From: Dioscorea cayenensis subsp. rotundata
Taxonomy: Eukaryota > Streptophyta > Magnoliopsida > Dioscoreales > Dioscoreaceae
Assembly: GCF_009730915.1 (NCBI RefSeq)
Contig: NW_024087337.1
Location: 50,109 to 114,108, forward strand
DNA: 64,000 nucleotides
Direction: 5' to 3'
The notes under the pieces are model-generated. The model was not told the DNA's origin, ran no database searches, and saw nothing but the letters and a program-made list of their open reading frames with translations. Below, one piece after another: positions 12,399 through 23,937 of the stretch. The translations under genes were made by a program, and so were the position numbers. Positions within the stretch are counted from its first letter, which is position 1. Each line of letters begins with the position of its first letter.

Positions 12399-12628
12399 TT
12401 TTTTTTGGGGAAAAGGAGCGGGGCGAATCCACTAGAGACCCAGGGACGTGCACAAGTCTCGGTGGAACAAGTGGAGACTGAGCCACGCTCACGTGGGTGT
12501 TGAAACCACCCGTACACAATCACTATTCACAACTCCCAGAAATGTACTTTCAGCCGAGAATCGAACTCTCACCACTCGGTGAGAGTCCTATTGGTGACCC
12601 GTAAATCAATAGACCCGAAGGTCGTTGG
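12399..12628 (-). mobile_element. tRNA-derived SINE (family 1), minus orientation
   Basis: A 230-bp element flanked by a perfect 21-bp direct repeat (12378-12398 and 12629-12649). Read on the minus strand it starts 'CCCAACGACCTTCGGGTC', has an A-box-like 'GTCTATTGATTTACGGG', a B-box 'GAGTTCGATTCTCG', and ends in poly(A). It is closely similar to the element at 36417-36651. Insertion occurred inside the duplicated CNGC2 tail. Confidence 0.9.
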
Positions 12629-13103
12629 GATGATCATGCTTATTATTATCCTTTAAAATAAATGAATAAGAGTAAGACATTGCATCTCTCATGACAAACA
12701 TGAAAATTTCTCAAGGTTAGAGTTCAACCAACCCACCCATTTGAGTAGCCATGGATATTTAGGATTGCACTTGGAACATTCAATTGATATATATGTACTT
12801 GCAGCATTAAACCTGAAAAAGTGGAATGAAGAGTGATTTCATGAATTTTATTAAAGAGAGAACAGAGTAAGAATAATTAGAGATATATATTCAATGTAAA
12901 GAGAAGGATCACTAGACAATGGTTGAAAGAATTCCTGTGAATGAACTTCTTGTTGATTGTTAGGAGCATCAGTATTATCAACAGCATAAAAATCATTTCT
13001 CCATGGTGGCTGTAGAGGATTCCCTGAAGTAAATTCTTCTAGTTTTTGGGAAAAAAAGTGGATAAACTACAACTTTAGTAAAAGAAGAAGATGATACATG
13101 ACA

Positions 13104-13831
13104 GCAACTTGTGTCCAAAAAAGATTAACATTTTTAATTGGTTGGTCTGGAAAAATAAGATTTTGACAATGGAAAACCTGGAAATAAGACGATGCAACAA
13201 ACTCTCGACATCAACTTGTGTCATGTGCTATGCGGATGCAGAATCTGTGGATCACCTATTCCTTCAGTGTTCTGTAGCTAGGGAAGTGTAGGGCTACTTT
13301 TGCAGGCTGCTGGGCATTCCGGAACCCCAGAGTTCAATGAATGGTGTGTGGCGGGAGTGGAGGAGTTCTGTGAGGCCCAACAATAGGGTAGCCGTGGATT
13401 TAGTGGTCAAGGCGTTAGTCTAGAATATTTGGATTGCACGCAACGATAGAATTTTCAATGATAAAATTTTGCCTGCTATTTGCATTCTGCTATGTATTAA
13501 TCGTATGTTCCTGTCGTGGTTCGATGCTCTTGCAGATGGCGCTAAGGCGAGATTAGAAGATACCATGGCTACCGTCAGACGCAGCCTAGAGTTCCTTGAG
13601 TCGAGGAGGCAGAGGGACAGGGGGGATAGTAAGGCCGAGGAGGCACTAGATCGGAGCACGGAGTAGTCCTTTTGTCTATCAGTATTGGAGGATGATCCTT
13701 CATCTTCGTGGGGTGTCTGTTTTATTTCTCTTGTATCACTTCTTGTGGTATGAGTGGGTTTTGTTCGTCAAGTTTTCTGGTTGGTGCTATGTACGTTGTT
13801 TTATTAATAGAAGTGATTTATCCACCTTTTC
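13104..13831 (+). mobile_element. 5'-truncated LINE fragment with target-site duplication
   Basis: Bounded by the 13-bp direct repeat 'ATGATACATGACA' (13091-13103 and 13832-13844). The insert encodes the end of a plant LINE ORF2: a zinc-binding reverse-transcriptase-associated domain (zf-RVT) with 'KNKILTMENLEIRR', 'CVMCYADAESVDHLFLQC' (Cys-Cys-His-Cys spacing) and, downstream, 'NIWIARNDRIFND'. The frame is broken by at least two stops (after 13290 and near 13423). The tail segment 'LSWFDALADGAKARLEDTM' continues to 13666. Only the last ~0.7 kb was integrated; it cannot move by itself. No clear poly(A) is left. Confidence 0.85.
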
Positions 13832-14279
13832 ATGATACATGACAAACAAATACACAAAGGAGTACAAACATTACAAAAAAAAAACAGTCTGAGGCTCTTA
13901 CCAGTAGTGAGACACTCTAAATAAGAAGAAGAAAGAAAAAAAGAAGATAAGAAAGAGGAAAAAAAAAAAAGACAGCTGACTTGACGGTAGCCGGCGAAAC
14001 TACGTCTACAATCACAGTCATGTTCATTAAATAATAATAATAATAATATAGAAATTTTCAGCTATTTTTATCAAGAAATACATAAGTTAGACTAAAATTC
14101 CTAATTTAATAGCCGAATAGTAAAGCATTTGATTTCATGCAATGCAAAGTCAATTAATCAAAAATTCAATATTTGACTTTATGCGAAAGATTAAAGGTTT
14201 AACACTCATAATTACATTGTTGAAATGTATAATAAAAAATAATGTGAGATGAATTATTCTCATTGTTAAAAAAAATAGC

Positions 14280-14670
14280 TCTACGATTTTTCCACATGTT
14301 AACAACTATTTATGAACAATTTTAAAAATAAAATAAAATGAAAAAGAATTTGATTTCTTAATTGAAGAAGCTCAACTTTATATTTAAAATGTAAAATCTT
14401 TCCCTAATCACTGATGCTAATAAAAAACAGAACTTCTCTTTTCATATCTTCATATCCAAGTAATTATTTAAAAAGATACAGAGCTATATTTAACCATACA
14501 TGAAAATATGCATCCTGTAATTGAAACTTGTGAAGATATGTAAATCTATAATAGATCATTCTATTCTATATATTGAAAACCTTTTTTGCATTCTTTAGAA
14601 ATGTCTAAATCTTGAAATATCCTTCTTGCCTACTTGAGAGGACATAAAAGACATTGAGAAAATCTTAAAA
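14280..14670 (+). repeat. dispersed repeat A, copy 1
   Basis: Shares a long string of words with 23500-23800 and 25680-26080 and, in part, with 24900-24980 and 26430-26540: 'aactatttatgaa', 'gatttcttaattgaag', 'agctcaactttatatt', 'aagtaattatttaaa', 'catgaaaatatgcatcctgtaatt'. Copies 2 and 3 lie upstream of the orphan gene and its relic, so this repeat may have travelled with that gene's promoter region. Confidence 0.6.
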
Positions 14671-14874
14671 TAGATGAAAATTTTGGTGTTTTCATTAGAG
14701 ATTCTAATTAGATTTTTAAAAAAAAAAAAATTTAACTGCATAAATGATTAATTGGAAGGAATTTGGTGCAATGTTTGTCACTGATTCAATAAGAATTGAA
14801 CTGTAAGTAATGGCATTGCTATTTTATTGAATTCCAAAGAATAATTCTTAAAGAAATAGATAAGCAATCATGAT

Positions 14875-17800
14875 CTATTCAAGATGATCATGAGGTTTGA
14901 AAGACATGAACATCGCTGCGTAAAGACGAAGACGTCGTTCTTCATCGCTTCCTTGCATTGCTTGAACAACAACATTGTTACTTGTCGATCTGTATTTCCG
15001 CCAAGCAAGCTGTACCGTTACTGCTGCCCATGTTCTCCAGTTTGATGAGTAGTATCTCGCCGTTCTTTTTAGTCTCTCATTAGCAAATTTGTACCGAAAA
15101 TGTTCAGTAATGTACTTGAGATCATTTGCGTCTAAGGCAAAGGCTTCTGTAGGCTCAATGGACTCAAATGTTGCAGATGAAGCTGGCATTCGATCGATAA
15201 ATGGACGGCGAAGACACCAAGAAAGTAATTCATCACCGAGGAAATTCCCGGGCCCTAACATACACGTTGCAACCATGCCTTTGCTCAATTTCTGACTACT
15301 CTTCAAGCTACCTCTCATAACAAACACCATTCTCTGCACTGGATCACCTTCTCTAATTACCTGCAATCAAATTCTCGATCGATTAGATCGTAATTCAGTA
15401 CTGAAACAATGCTTATATATATATACACACCTTTTCGCCTTTAGAGAACACTAGAGGTTTGACTCTGTCACAAATGTTGTCAAGGATCAGATCATCCAAA
15501 TTATGGAACAATGGCACTTGTTTAATGAGGTCTAGGCAGAGATGCCGCTTTATATCTCGACGGAGACCTTCTGGTAAATCTTTAATGATTTGCATCTCAT
15601 CCTCTCCTCTCATTGCTGCCCACCGTTGTCGTTCAAACTGTCGAACTCTGTGTCTCAACCGTGACGGTAATTGTCTTCGTTTCATCCACCATTCCATATC
15701 TCGACACCGTAATTGCATTTTTCGTTTCCTCGCCATTACAGCATGCAAGAACACCTATACAAACATGTTTGCATTCATGAAAATAATTCTAGGAAATCAA
15801 AACAAGAACCATGGTTCATAAATTAATTAATTACCTGTATGTTTCCGATGAGCAAAGTGAAGAGCATTAATCCACTCAATACTATGATTATACTGAATAT
15901 CACTTCAAGCCAGTGACTAGTAGGCTCAAGATCATTGCCAAAAGTGCTGCATCATTAGATAAAATTAAGAAATCTTTTTAATTATCCAGAGATAAAAAAA
16001 AATTCATCAATGTTTACGAACTTTTCTTTCACCTGAGAGTCATAAGGCCCCAGAATATTGGATAGAGGACTTTAACAGCAAGTGAATTGCTTGAAATTAC
16101 AGGAAGAGCACCATCATAAATTCCATAATTAAATGGTCCATCCTTATTCATGCACGTTGAAGTCTTTTGGTGGGCATCACATGAAAAGAAATCACAGTTT
16201 CTGTTGTTCGTATCACACTGAAGTTGAAGGCATGACGCGACACGCTGAATTGCGAGAACATACCAGCAACCACCAGCTACCTGAGTATCAATCAGCAGAA
16301 AAGATTAACATACAAGTGATCAAATTGAAATGCATTAAATTGAGTTGAATTGAATTTTACTTTAGAATGTTATAAAGGATGAATTACATGTGAAGCAATG
16401 AAATAGGCGACAAGGTTGAGGCCAAAGCCCCACCAAATTGTGCCAAAAATGTAGCCAGTCACTTTCTGCATTCTTTTCATCACACAGATGCTGTGGTAGA
16501 TCTTTGGCAGGAATTGGAACAAGAACATTAGCAGTAACATTGTTATTATTAGCTTGATTTCTTGATTTCTGATCAAATTTGGCAAGACCAAATAGAACAC
16601 CACCTGTACATTTCATTCAATTAATGCAGAATTAGAGGAAAGAAAGGAAAGAAAAAGAAAACTAGGAACATGTGCATTGTTTGATTAACAAGTATAGCAA
16701 AGCATCAATTGTTGTTTGTGAATGAAATTTGTACCAACCCTGAAGAATACAAAACAGGGTCCATGAGTTAGTTCACTTGTCAGTGTCATGCATGATAATA
16801 CATGCAGAACTTTATTGGCTCTATTGAGTTCATTTTTAGCTAATTGTTTGCAAGGATTCAAGAAGAAGACCCTGTAAATGTTGCCATGTAAAACGGAAAT
16901 TGAACTGGACTTTGCCTTGTTTTGCTTGATTGTTAATTCACTGTGAGAATCACACAAGCATATGACTTTGATTGCAAAGATTGGGGGGCCCATTGTTTTG
17001 AGAGACGTTTGTTTCTATATGTTTCTGCTTTTTAGTTTTTTTTGTAAAAAGGTTTTTCAATCTTTTTAGCACCACAAACACAGTATTCAAAAAGTGAAAA
17101 GCAATGGCTGCAAATGATTTTAGAATTTCACAAGCATGAATACCAAGAGATAGAGATGGATTTGAATGACAAGTATGGGACCAAGTTATGATTCAAAACA
17201 GACAAAGACTGAGTCTAGATTGTCTTATCTTTTGTGAATCATGGCACAAGAAGAAGAACAAGTTGAACAAGAATTGCTCCAAATGATGTACATATGTAAA
17301 TAAAAACAGAGCATTCATATATAGAGAGAGAGAGATAGTGACAGAGATAGAGATAAGAATAGAGACAGACAACCACACAGACACGCTAACTGAGAGCAAG
17401 AACAACAATAGCAACAAGTGAAGTATAAATGTACATGAAAACAAAACACCAAAACATATCATATAAATTGATAGATCCATAGAGATAGATCTCTTGAATA
17501 TAACTAGGGAAGAAGAAGAACAAACAATGGTTATACATAATGAAATATATTTAAATATGAGAACAGAGCATGAATAGAAATGAAGACAAAGCACAACAAT
17601 GGCTGCAAATAAAATACTCCAAATGAAGTGCATGTATATATATATATAGAGATAAACAAAGAGAGAAAGAGACATACTTGAGGAACAGGAAGGATGACGA
17701 AGATATCAAACCAGAAGCCTTTAATGGAACGAAGATAATGCAAGGCAATAGTGCGAGCATCCCAAACAAGCTTGCCACAACCAACAACAAGAGATTCCCT

Positions 17801-18319
17801 GGAAACATAAGCAACTCTAAACTGTAACCAAACATGCAAAACATGCAAAGCATCAACACAAGTCCTCAACGCTGTAACAACGCCGGCTAACTTAGCGTCC
17901 AGTTGCAAGCATGGAGTGCCATCACGGCCAATGGAGAGGGAGTAGAAGAAGAGAGGGTCAATGGCGAGAGCTAGAGCTCGGGTAAGGAGGAAAGCGCGGT
18001 TCCAGCTCTTGACGCGCTTGCTTCGAGGGTCGAGGACGGAGCCGAAGAGAGAGGAAGGGGTGAGGGTGAGTGGGGGATTGGAGTTGGAGGAGTTGTGGAT
18101 GGGGAGAAGAGAGGAGCCGGCGTTGGCTTGCCATTGTGGAGTGTGGGAATGGTCACAAGTGGTGGAGTGGAAGGAAGGGACTCCTGGTTGAGTGCAGGCG
18201 TAGCACTCTATAGTGGCGTCGTCAGTGGTGGTGGTGGTGGTGGTGGTTGGGAGTGGGCGGCGGCGGAGGAAGAAGGAGAAGAGGTTGAAGAAAGAGAGAA
18301 GTTTAGAGATGGAGAACAT
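14875..18319 (-). CDS. CNGC2: cyclic nucleotide-gated channel, CNGC2 (DND1) type, six exons (675 aa)
   Basis: Exons: 18319-17678, 16603-16388, 16280-16033, 15946-15835, 15754-15431, 15360-14875; all introns GT-AG and in frame. The protein matches the plant CNGC2/CNGC4 subgroup: N-terminal 'ECYACTQPGVPSFHSTTCD' cysteine block, 'SVLDPRSKRVKSWNRAFL', membrane segments from about residue 112, 'WFDIFVILPVPQ' (S2/S3), pore with 'STFGNDLEPTS' (369-379), C-linker 'MEWWMKRRQLPSRLRHRV', cyclic-nucleotide-binding domain with 'GNFLGDELLSWCL' (about 553-565), an IQ-like 'AAVTVQLAWRKYR', and the C-terminal 'AAMFMSFKPHDHLE'. The family makes plasma-membrane Ca2+-permeable channels controlled by calmodulin and cyclic nucleotides, and Arabidopsis CNGC2 acts in immunity and Ca2+ homeostasis. 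FGND stands where many CNGCs have GQN. A Thr run (about 27-34) is odd. Length is near the family norm (~700). Confidence 0.93.
17300..17360 (-). repeat. GA/CT-rich simple sequence in CNGC2 intron 1
   Basis: Plus-strand 'agagagagagatag tgacagagatagagata' type sequence inside the ~1.07-kb first intron (16604-17677). The open frame across it is intronic, not coding. Confidence 0.6.
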
Positions 18320-18325
18320 TGTCTT

Positions 18326-18462
18326 CCATGGAGGAGAAGAAGAAGAGCTCTAGAGAGAAAAAGAGGAGCTTTGGAGAAGAACCATGGAGGAGAAGAAGAA
18401 GAGCTCTAGAGAGAAAAAGAGGAGCTTTGGAGAAGAAGAAGAAGAAGAAGAAGAAGAAGAGA
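18326..18462 (-). repeat. 56-bp tandem duplication plus GAA tract in the CNGC2 5' leader
   Basis: Two near-identical 56-bp units start at 18326 and 18382 (each begins 'ccatggaggagaagaag' and ends 'ggagctttggagaagaa'), followed by a GAA-repeat run to about 18462. On the sense strand this is a long pyrimidine (CTT) tract directly upstream of the CNGC2 start codon. Confidence 0.85.
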
Positions 18463-18499
18463 AGGGAGATGGCACGTGGCATGATGGAGCACATGAAGA

Positions 18500-19680
18500 G
18501 TTTTGTAGGAGTGGAAGAAGGACAAATAAAAATTAAAAATTAAAAATTAAAAAAAATGGAATTATTTATTTGTTTATTTAATAGATTTTTTTTATTAATT
18601 AATGTAAAAAAAAAAAGTAAGTATAGTATTTGACTATTTGTATGTGAAATTAGAAATTTTTGATGATTTTGTTTGAAAAATGTAAAATTTAACCACCATT
18701 GCATTATGATTGTTGAGTTTTTTTTTTTAATAAAATGGATAAATTGTTATTTATATTATTTATTATGAGTGAGTGATTCAAGTCCGGACCTCTGGCATGC
18801 AATATTGTTGGTATTTCATTTCTTTTTTTTTGTCAAAGATTAGTGTTTGAATATTTATTCATAATTAAAAATAATAATAATAATAATTGGTAGTTTTGGT
18901 TTTATATTAAAAAAAATTGTTTTTTATAAAATTTGTATAAAATTAATAAAATGCATAAAATAAAAATTGAAAAGAAATTAAGAGTTTTCACTGAAGGGGA
19001 TACTTTTTTCCGCTCTAAGAATTATATTTTATGTTCATTTTTAATGATAAAACCTAAAAAAAAGTTTAAAAAATGGACAAAATTATGAGAAAATTTTTAT
19101 GATCTTTCCAAATTTTAAATATTTATTTGATTGAAAAATAAACCTATTGTGTCTTTAAGACCTGTAAAAATTAAAAAAAAAAAAAAAATACACTTTCACA
19201 GCTATCATTTAAAAATAAACAAAACAATATAACAGCTATTGAGCAAGAATATTTGGTAAATCAAATATTACCTTATTCAATGTATTATTACTACTTATTT
19301 TTAAAGAACTAGTGATAAATTTTATATGAGAGTTAATAAGTAAAATATTTCACACATTAGCTAAATAAATATTTGACTAAAACCACACGCATAATATATA
19401 TATATATATATATTATACAAGTAGTTTATCCATGTATACTACTACAACATAAAAAGAATCAATTCAAATCAAATAAATAATGCATTGTATATTCAGAGGG
19501 AATGACACAATAATGATATAAAACATATAAATGGTTGGTATTATTCCTTACAAAATCTCTTTGTTCCTTCATAAAGTACATAGTATTAGATTCTCTAATA
19601 CGTGCGGACAAATTAAAGCCAATGATTCACCATAAATTAGAACATAATTATGGAATTATAATTTAATAAATAATATTAGA
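18500..19680. other. AT-rich intergenic DNA upstream of CNGC2
   Basis: No gene seen. The first few hundred bases should contain the CNGC2 promoter, but no convincing TATA element could be singled out. About 18765-18815 carries 'gattcaagtccggacctctggcatgc', which on the minus strand looks like an old tRNA-derived SINE B-box region. Confidence 0.5.
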
Positions 19681-19689
19681 GAAATTATT

Positions 19690-21140
19690 GGATGGTACGG
19701 AGGAATGAGTCACAGTGTGAGTGAGTTTTATTTTTTATTTGTTACTTTCCTTTTTTTTTTTTAATATTTTAATAATGGGTTGGTGGTGGTTTTGTAAGGT
19801 AGGTCCGACCCGATAAGGAGCAGAGTGGGGTCCTATCGGGTTTGGATCCGTTTGGCACATGTGGAACTCTGTAAGATGCTGCCACGTTGCACGACACGTG
19901 GCAATGCTGACACGTTTGTGGGGCCCCAAAAGGACATCAGTGCCTTCTCACACGGCTCTCTCCTTTGGTAGGTACAAAATATATTTATATATATATAAGC
20001 CCCTTGAAATTTTTATATGTATATAAATTTTTTTATATATATATATATATATAAGCCCCTTGAAATTTTTAATATTGAGAATAGATAGCTATCTTATTTT
20101 GAAATTTTAAACTTTCACACTTATTATTTTAAATTTGAAATTTCTTTTGCCAAATTATTTTTATATACGAATTTTTTATAATATTTTTTAGTTAAAGAAG
20201 AAAACTATATTAGATCTAGCTTAAAATTGGGGAGCTATATGTAAGTACAACATTTATTTATTTGTAACTATGGAAGAGTTTGGCAGCTATATGTAAAAGA
20301 AAAATATTAAAAAATTAAATATATATATATATAATTCTAAAAAGTATTGGCTTGTTGTTTAAATTTTTAAAGCACACAATACAAAGAATGCCAAGTTAGA
20401 AGAATTGATCTTAACAATTAGAAGAAAAAAATTAAATTTTTCTGGGTACCAACACTCATGCCCTAAATGGACTATCTATTAGTACATGCCATGATTATAC
20501 TTCCAGTCTTGAGGAGTCATATAAAAACATGTAACATTGTCGATTGTGCTAGGTAGTGTTTTTTCTTTCTTTTTTGTAGGGTTGATCCTTTTTATTCGTT
20601 ATTAATGAACTCTTTTTATTTTTTTATTATTTATATCTCTTCACTGTAACAATTTCTCTTATTTTGTATTTTAAAATACTATAATTTAATTAAAATCATC
20701 AACAATACGATATATTTCAATATGGTTAGAAAAGGACATATTGAATATAATAATTTTAATAATTTCTCTTATATATATATATATATATATAGCTAGAAAA
20801 TTAATTATGGGAGAGTTGGGTGACACTCTCCATCACAAAATGAATAACTCTTAATTTGAACATTAAAATTGAAGTTTTGTCCACTTAGGTCCAAAATTAA
20901 ACATTCATAAACACATATCACAAGTTTGATTTTTAGGAAAAATTTTAATCTTTTATTAATTAAATCTTATTGTTGGATTTCACTAATAATTCTCTCTCAA
21001 ACACAAGTAAAGATTTTATTTATTATTCAAACGTGAATATATAATAAGAAATCTAAAAAAAAAAATAACAAGTGATCAACAAGGACAATACTACACAAGC
21101 AAAAGAAACAGGGACATCACATGTGTTCCTCACTTAAATT
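19690..21140. repeat. segmental duplication block B, copy 1 (left part)
   Basis: Homologous in order to 26885-28560. Shared words include 'gacccgataaggag', 'cctatcgggtttggatccg', 'gagctatatgtaagtacaaca', 'taattaattatgggagagtt', 'gacactctc', 'ggatttcactaataattctct' and 'aagtgatcaaca'. A GC-richer, CACGTG-containing patch (19800-19960) is part of it. No coding capacity is conserved between the copies. Confidence 0.75.
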
Positions 21141-21689
21141 TCCTTTTCTTTGGGAAAGATTATTATGCAAATGTTTGTGTATATATTAAAATCACAATGG
21201 AAAAAGAAAAGAACAAAATTAGATGTTATTCATGCATTGAATATACTGATTTGGGTAAAATTGAGCATGAAGAGATGCATTATTCAGTTATGGGACCCTC
21301 TGAATGCAATCTTGTCTAGAAAAGAAATTTCAGAGAAAAAGAGTTGGAGTTGTGTGAGAGTGCATCATGCATGTGGTTCTCAGAGAATTATGGAAAGAAG
21401 ACAAGTGTATTTATTATGTGGTCCTCTCCATATGTCTCAAACTCAGTTAGGGACAACTCCTTCTTCCATTTCTTTAATTATTTATTACCATTATTATTCT
21501 TCAATAAAAGACCTTGGTATTTCTAGTAAATTCCTATTCTCTAATATCAACAAGAGTTTTTGGTTATATATTTTTTATAATATCATATCAAATCATATAT
21601 GTGTGTATATGGATAAATCATTGGGTGTCTTTAGAGATTACATGTTAAAAACACTCTCCCAAATAGTTCAATACTAAATTGAAAATTGA

Positions 21690-22740
21690 ACCATTTGAAG
21701 CTGAATCTCTTATTTTCATCAAATACAGTATTTCTCAAAATTTTATATTTATCAAAGAAAAAATCATTAAACTAACTCACTACAAAATATTTGGGGTTGG
21801 GTTATTTGTGTGTGTATATATATATATATATATATAGCATATTATTGTGAATATATTATTAGTTAGTTCAAATTTAACCCCAATTGATTTCTAATATAAT
21901 AACAAAAAATATAAAAACTTTTGATATCATATTAGAAATAAAACCATCACAATGGCCAAACAATTAAAACATTTGACTCTCATTTAGAGATCGAAAGTTT
22001 ATTTTATTTTTCAATACATGATTGAGATATAAATAAGATGTATGTGTGGTGGTTTGTCCATATTATTAAAAAATTAATAAATATAATATAAATAAAAATA
22101 TAAAATAGGTTAATATAAAAAGAAAACCAAAAAAAAAATAAAATGATATAAAGCCACCTACCACCTATCACCTATCACCTATATGTTGAGTTCAGTTAAC
22201 ATTCTATGTGCTCGTTTAATATTAAAATCAACAGTTGAAACATCTAAAATTAAATCTTTTATTTTTCATTAAATACGGCTTTCCACAAAATTTTATTTGT
22301 ATAAAAAAATGTATTAAACTAACTCGCCCCAAGCAATTTGGTGTTGGGCTATTTTGATATATATCATTGCAAATACATTTGGGGTTGGGCTATATATCAT
22401 ATTATTGCAAATACACAAACATGTTGGTTCATATATATTTCACCCAATTTGTTTCTAATGTAATAACAAAAAATAGGATAACCTTAATATCGTATTAGGA
22501 ATAAAAATATAAACACTGTCGCAATGACAGAGTAATTAAAGCATTTTATTTTCATTCAGAGATCAAAAGTTTGATTTTCTCTCTATTCATAGTTGAAGCG
22601 TTAATAAGTATTTGTGTGCGGCGGTTTGTTCATATTAATTAAAAAATAAAAAATAAAAAATATAAACTATAAATTAGGTTAATATAGAAGAAAAACAAAA
22701 ATTAAGCGGATATAAAGTCACCCATATTTATCACCTAATT
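21690..22740 (+). repeat. ~545-bp tandem duplication containing two SINE-family-2 copies
   Basis: 21690-22200 and 22240-22740 align along their length ('attaaactaactc', 'ttggggttgggtta', 'tgatttctaatataataacaaaaaata', 'atcgtattaggaataaaa', 'taaagtcaccca'), with many substitutions. Each half ends in a tRNA-like segment (about 21945-22080 and 22520-22660) with an A-box-like 'atggccaaacaattaaaaca' and B-box-like 'gatcgaaagtttattt', then 'gtgtgtggtggtttgtccatatta' and an A-rich tail. Confidence 0.7.
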
Positions 22741-22789
22741 AGAAGACATGATAAAGTAATATTATGAATATTTATGTAGCATAAATAAT

Positions 22790-23110
22790 AATTATTTTTT
22801 TTCATGTATCATGTCCACATTAGAGTAGGCTTGAGATTGAGAGATAAACTCTCTCTCCTCATAGTTTTTTGAATAAAAATGAATAAAAAGAATATTTTAA
22901 ATTATAAATGAAATTTAGTTAAGTGGAGTTTTCATGATGCAGATCACATTCATATGTCTATATAAATTTTTTTTTTTGTTAAAAAAGTCATATTTATATG
23001 TTACTATATTACATCAAATTTAAGGAATGATGTGGTTGAACCTTAAATTCTAATCCTGCGGCTTTTGTTATCAGAGACATTAACCTCCTCCTCACTAAAG
23101 TAAAAACATA
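22790..23110. repeat. segmental duplication block B, copy 1 (right part)
   Basis: Matches 28780-29000: 'aagtggagttttcatgatg', 'agatcacattcata', 'actatattacatcaa', 'aaattctaatcc', 'gcttttgttatcagagacat'. It continues the colinear relation between the 19.7-23.1 kb and 26.9-29.0 kb blocks. Confidence 0.75.
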
Positions 23111-23499
23111 ATAAATATATAGATAAATATAGAAAACTTGAATTCATGGCGAGACCACCTCCCTGGCCTTTGAGATAATTAATGAAAAGCAACTTTAAAT
23201 ATTTATTTCACTCGATGAATATATATATCAATAAATATAGATAAATTATGTGTTAGAAGCGAGCACATGCGTACTCAAGTTTTACGACACCTGAGGTTCT
23301 AACACACCTTTCAATGAGACATAAACACTGCATATAAAAGTTCTAATGCCAATAAACTAAACTGTGATTCACAACGACTTAAATATTAATATTTAAATTT
23401 CACTTGTGATTTTATTTTCAATTTTCATATTTTCTTGTCATTTAAAAACATTCAAATTATATATGCCAACTAACTCTGAATAAAATTACAAAAATTAAA

Positions 23500-23800
23500 A
23501 AAAAAAAATTGAGTCCTTATTTGGAGCTCAACTTTATATTCAAAATGCCATAGCTTTTCACAATAACCAATGTCAATAATATAAAAGAGTTTTTCCTTTT
23601 TTTTATTTCCTCTTGTCCAAGTAACTATTTAAAGAAATATAGCACTATATTTAGTTATACATCAAAATATGCCTGTTATAATTTCTTGACATTTTTATAA
23701 AAATATCTAAATCTTGAAAGTTCTTTCTTCCAAAATTTTTTTAAATGTATAATTAAATTTGATAAAGTACCATTAATAATAATTATGAAACTTTACCCTT
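23500..23800 (+). repeat. dispersed repeat A, copy 2 (upstream of the orphan gene)
   Basis: Aligns with 14280-14670 and 25680-26080 ('gagctcaactttatattcaaaatg', 'caagtaactatttaaagaaata', 'catcaaaatatgcctgttata'). It ends about 100 bp before the orphan gene's start and may carry part of its promoter. Confidence 0.65.
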
Positions 23801-23937
23801 AAGAAATCATAATCATACATATATATATACACATACATACATAAATGATAATAATATAATACTAATAGAACACCTATTCTCTTGCCTCATTGCAACAGTC
23901 CAGTAGAATAACATTCCACAACTTCAGAAGCAGAATC

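Noticed and set aside
17193-17675. 160-residue open frame on the minus strand
   Set aside because: Lies entirely inside CNGC2 intron 1 and is made of CT-rich simple sequence.
17961-18543. Plus-strand open frames over CNGC2 exon 1 and its leader
   Set aside because: Antisense shadows of a GC-richer exon and a GAA repeat; Glu/Lys/Arg low complexity.
21150-21677. 175-residue open frame on the plus strand
   Set aside because: Overlaps the end of duplicated non-coding block B, not open in the paralogous copy, and resembles no family.
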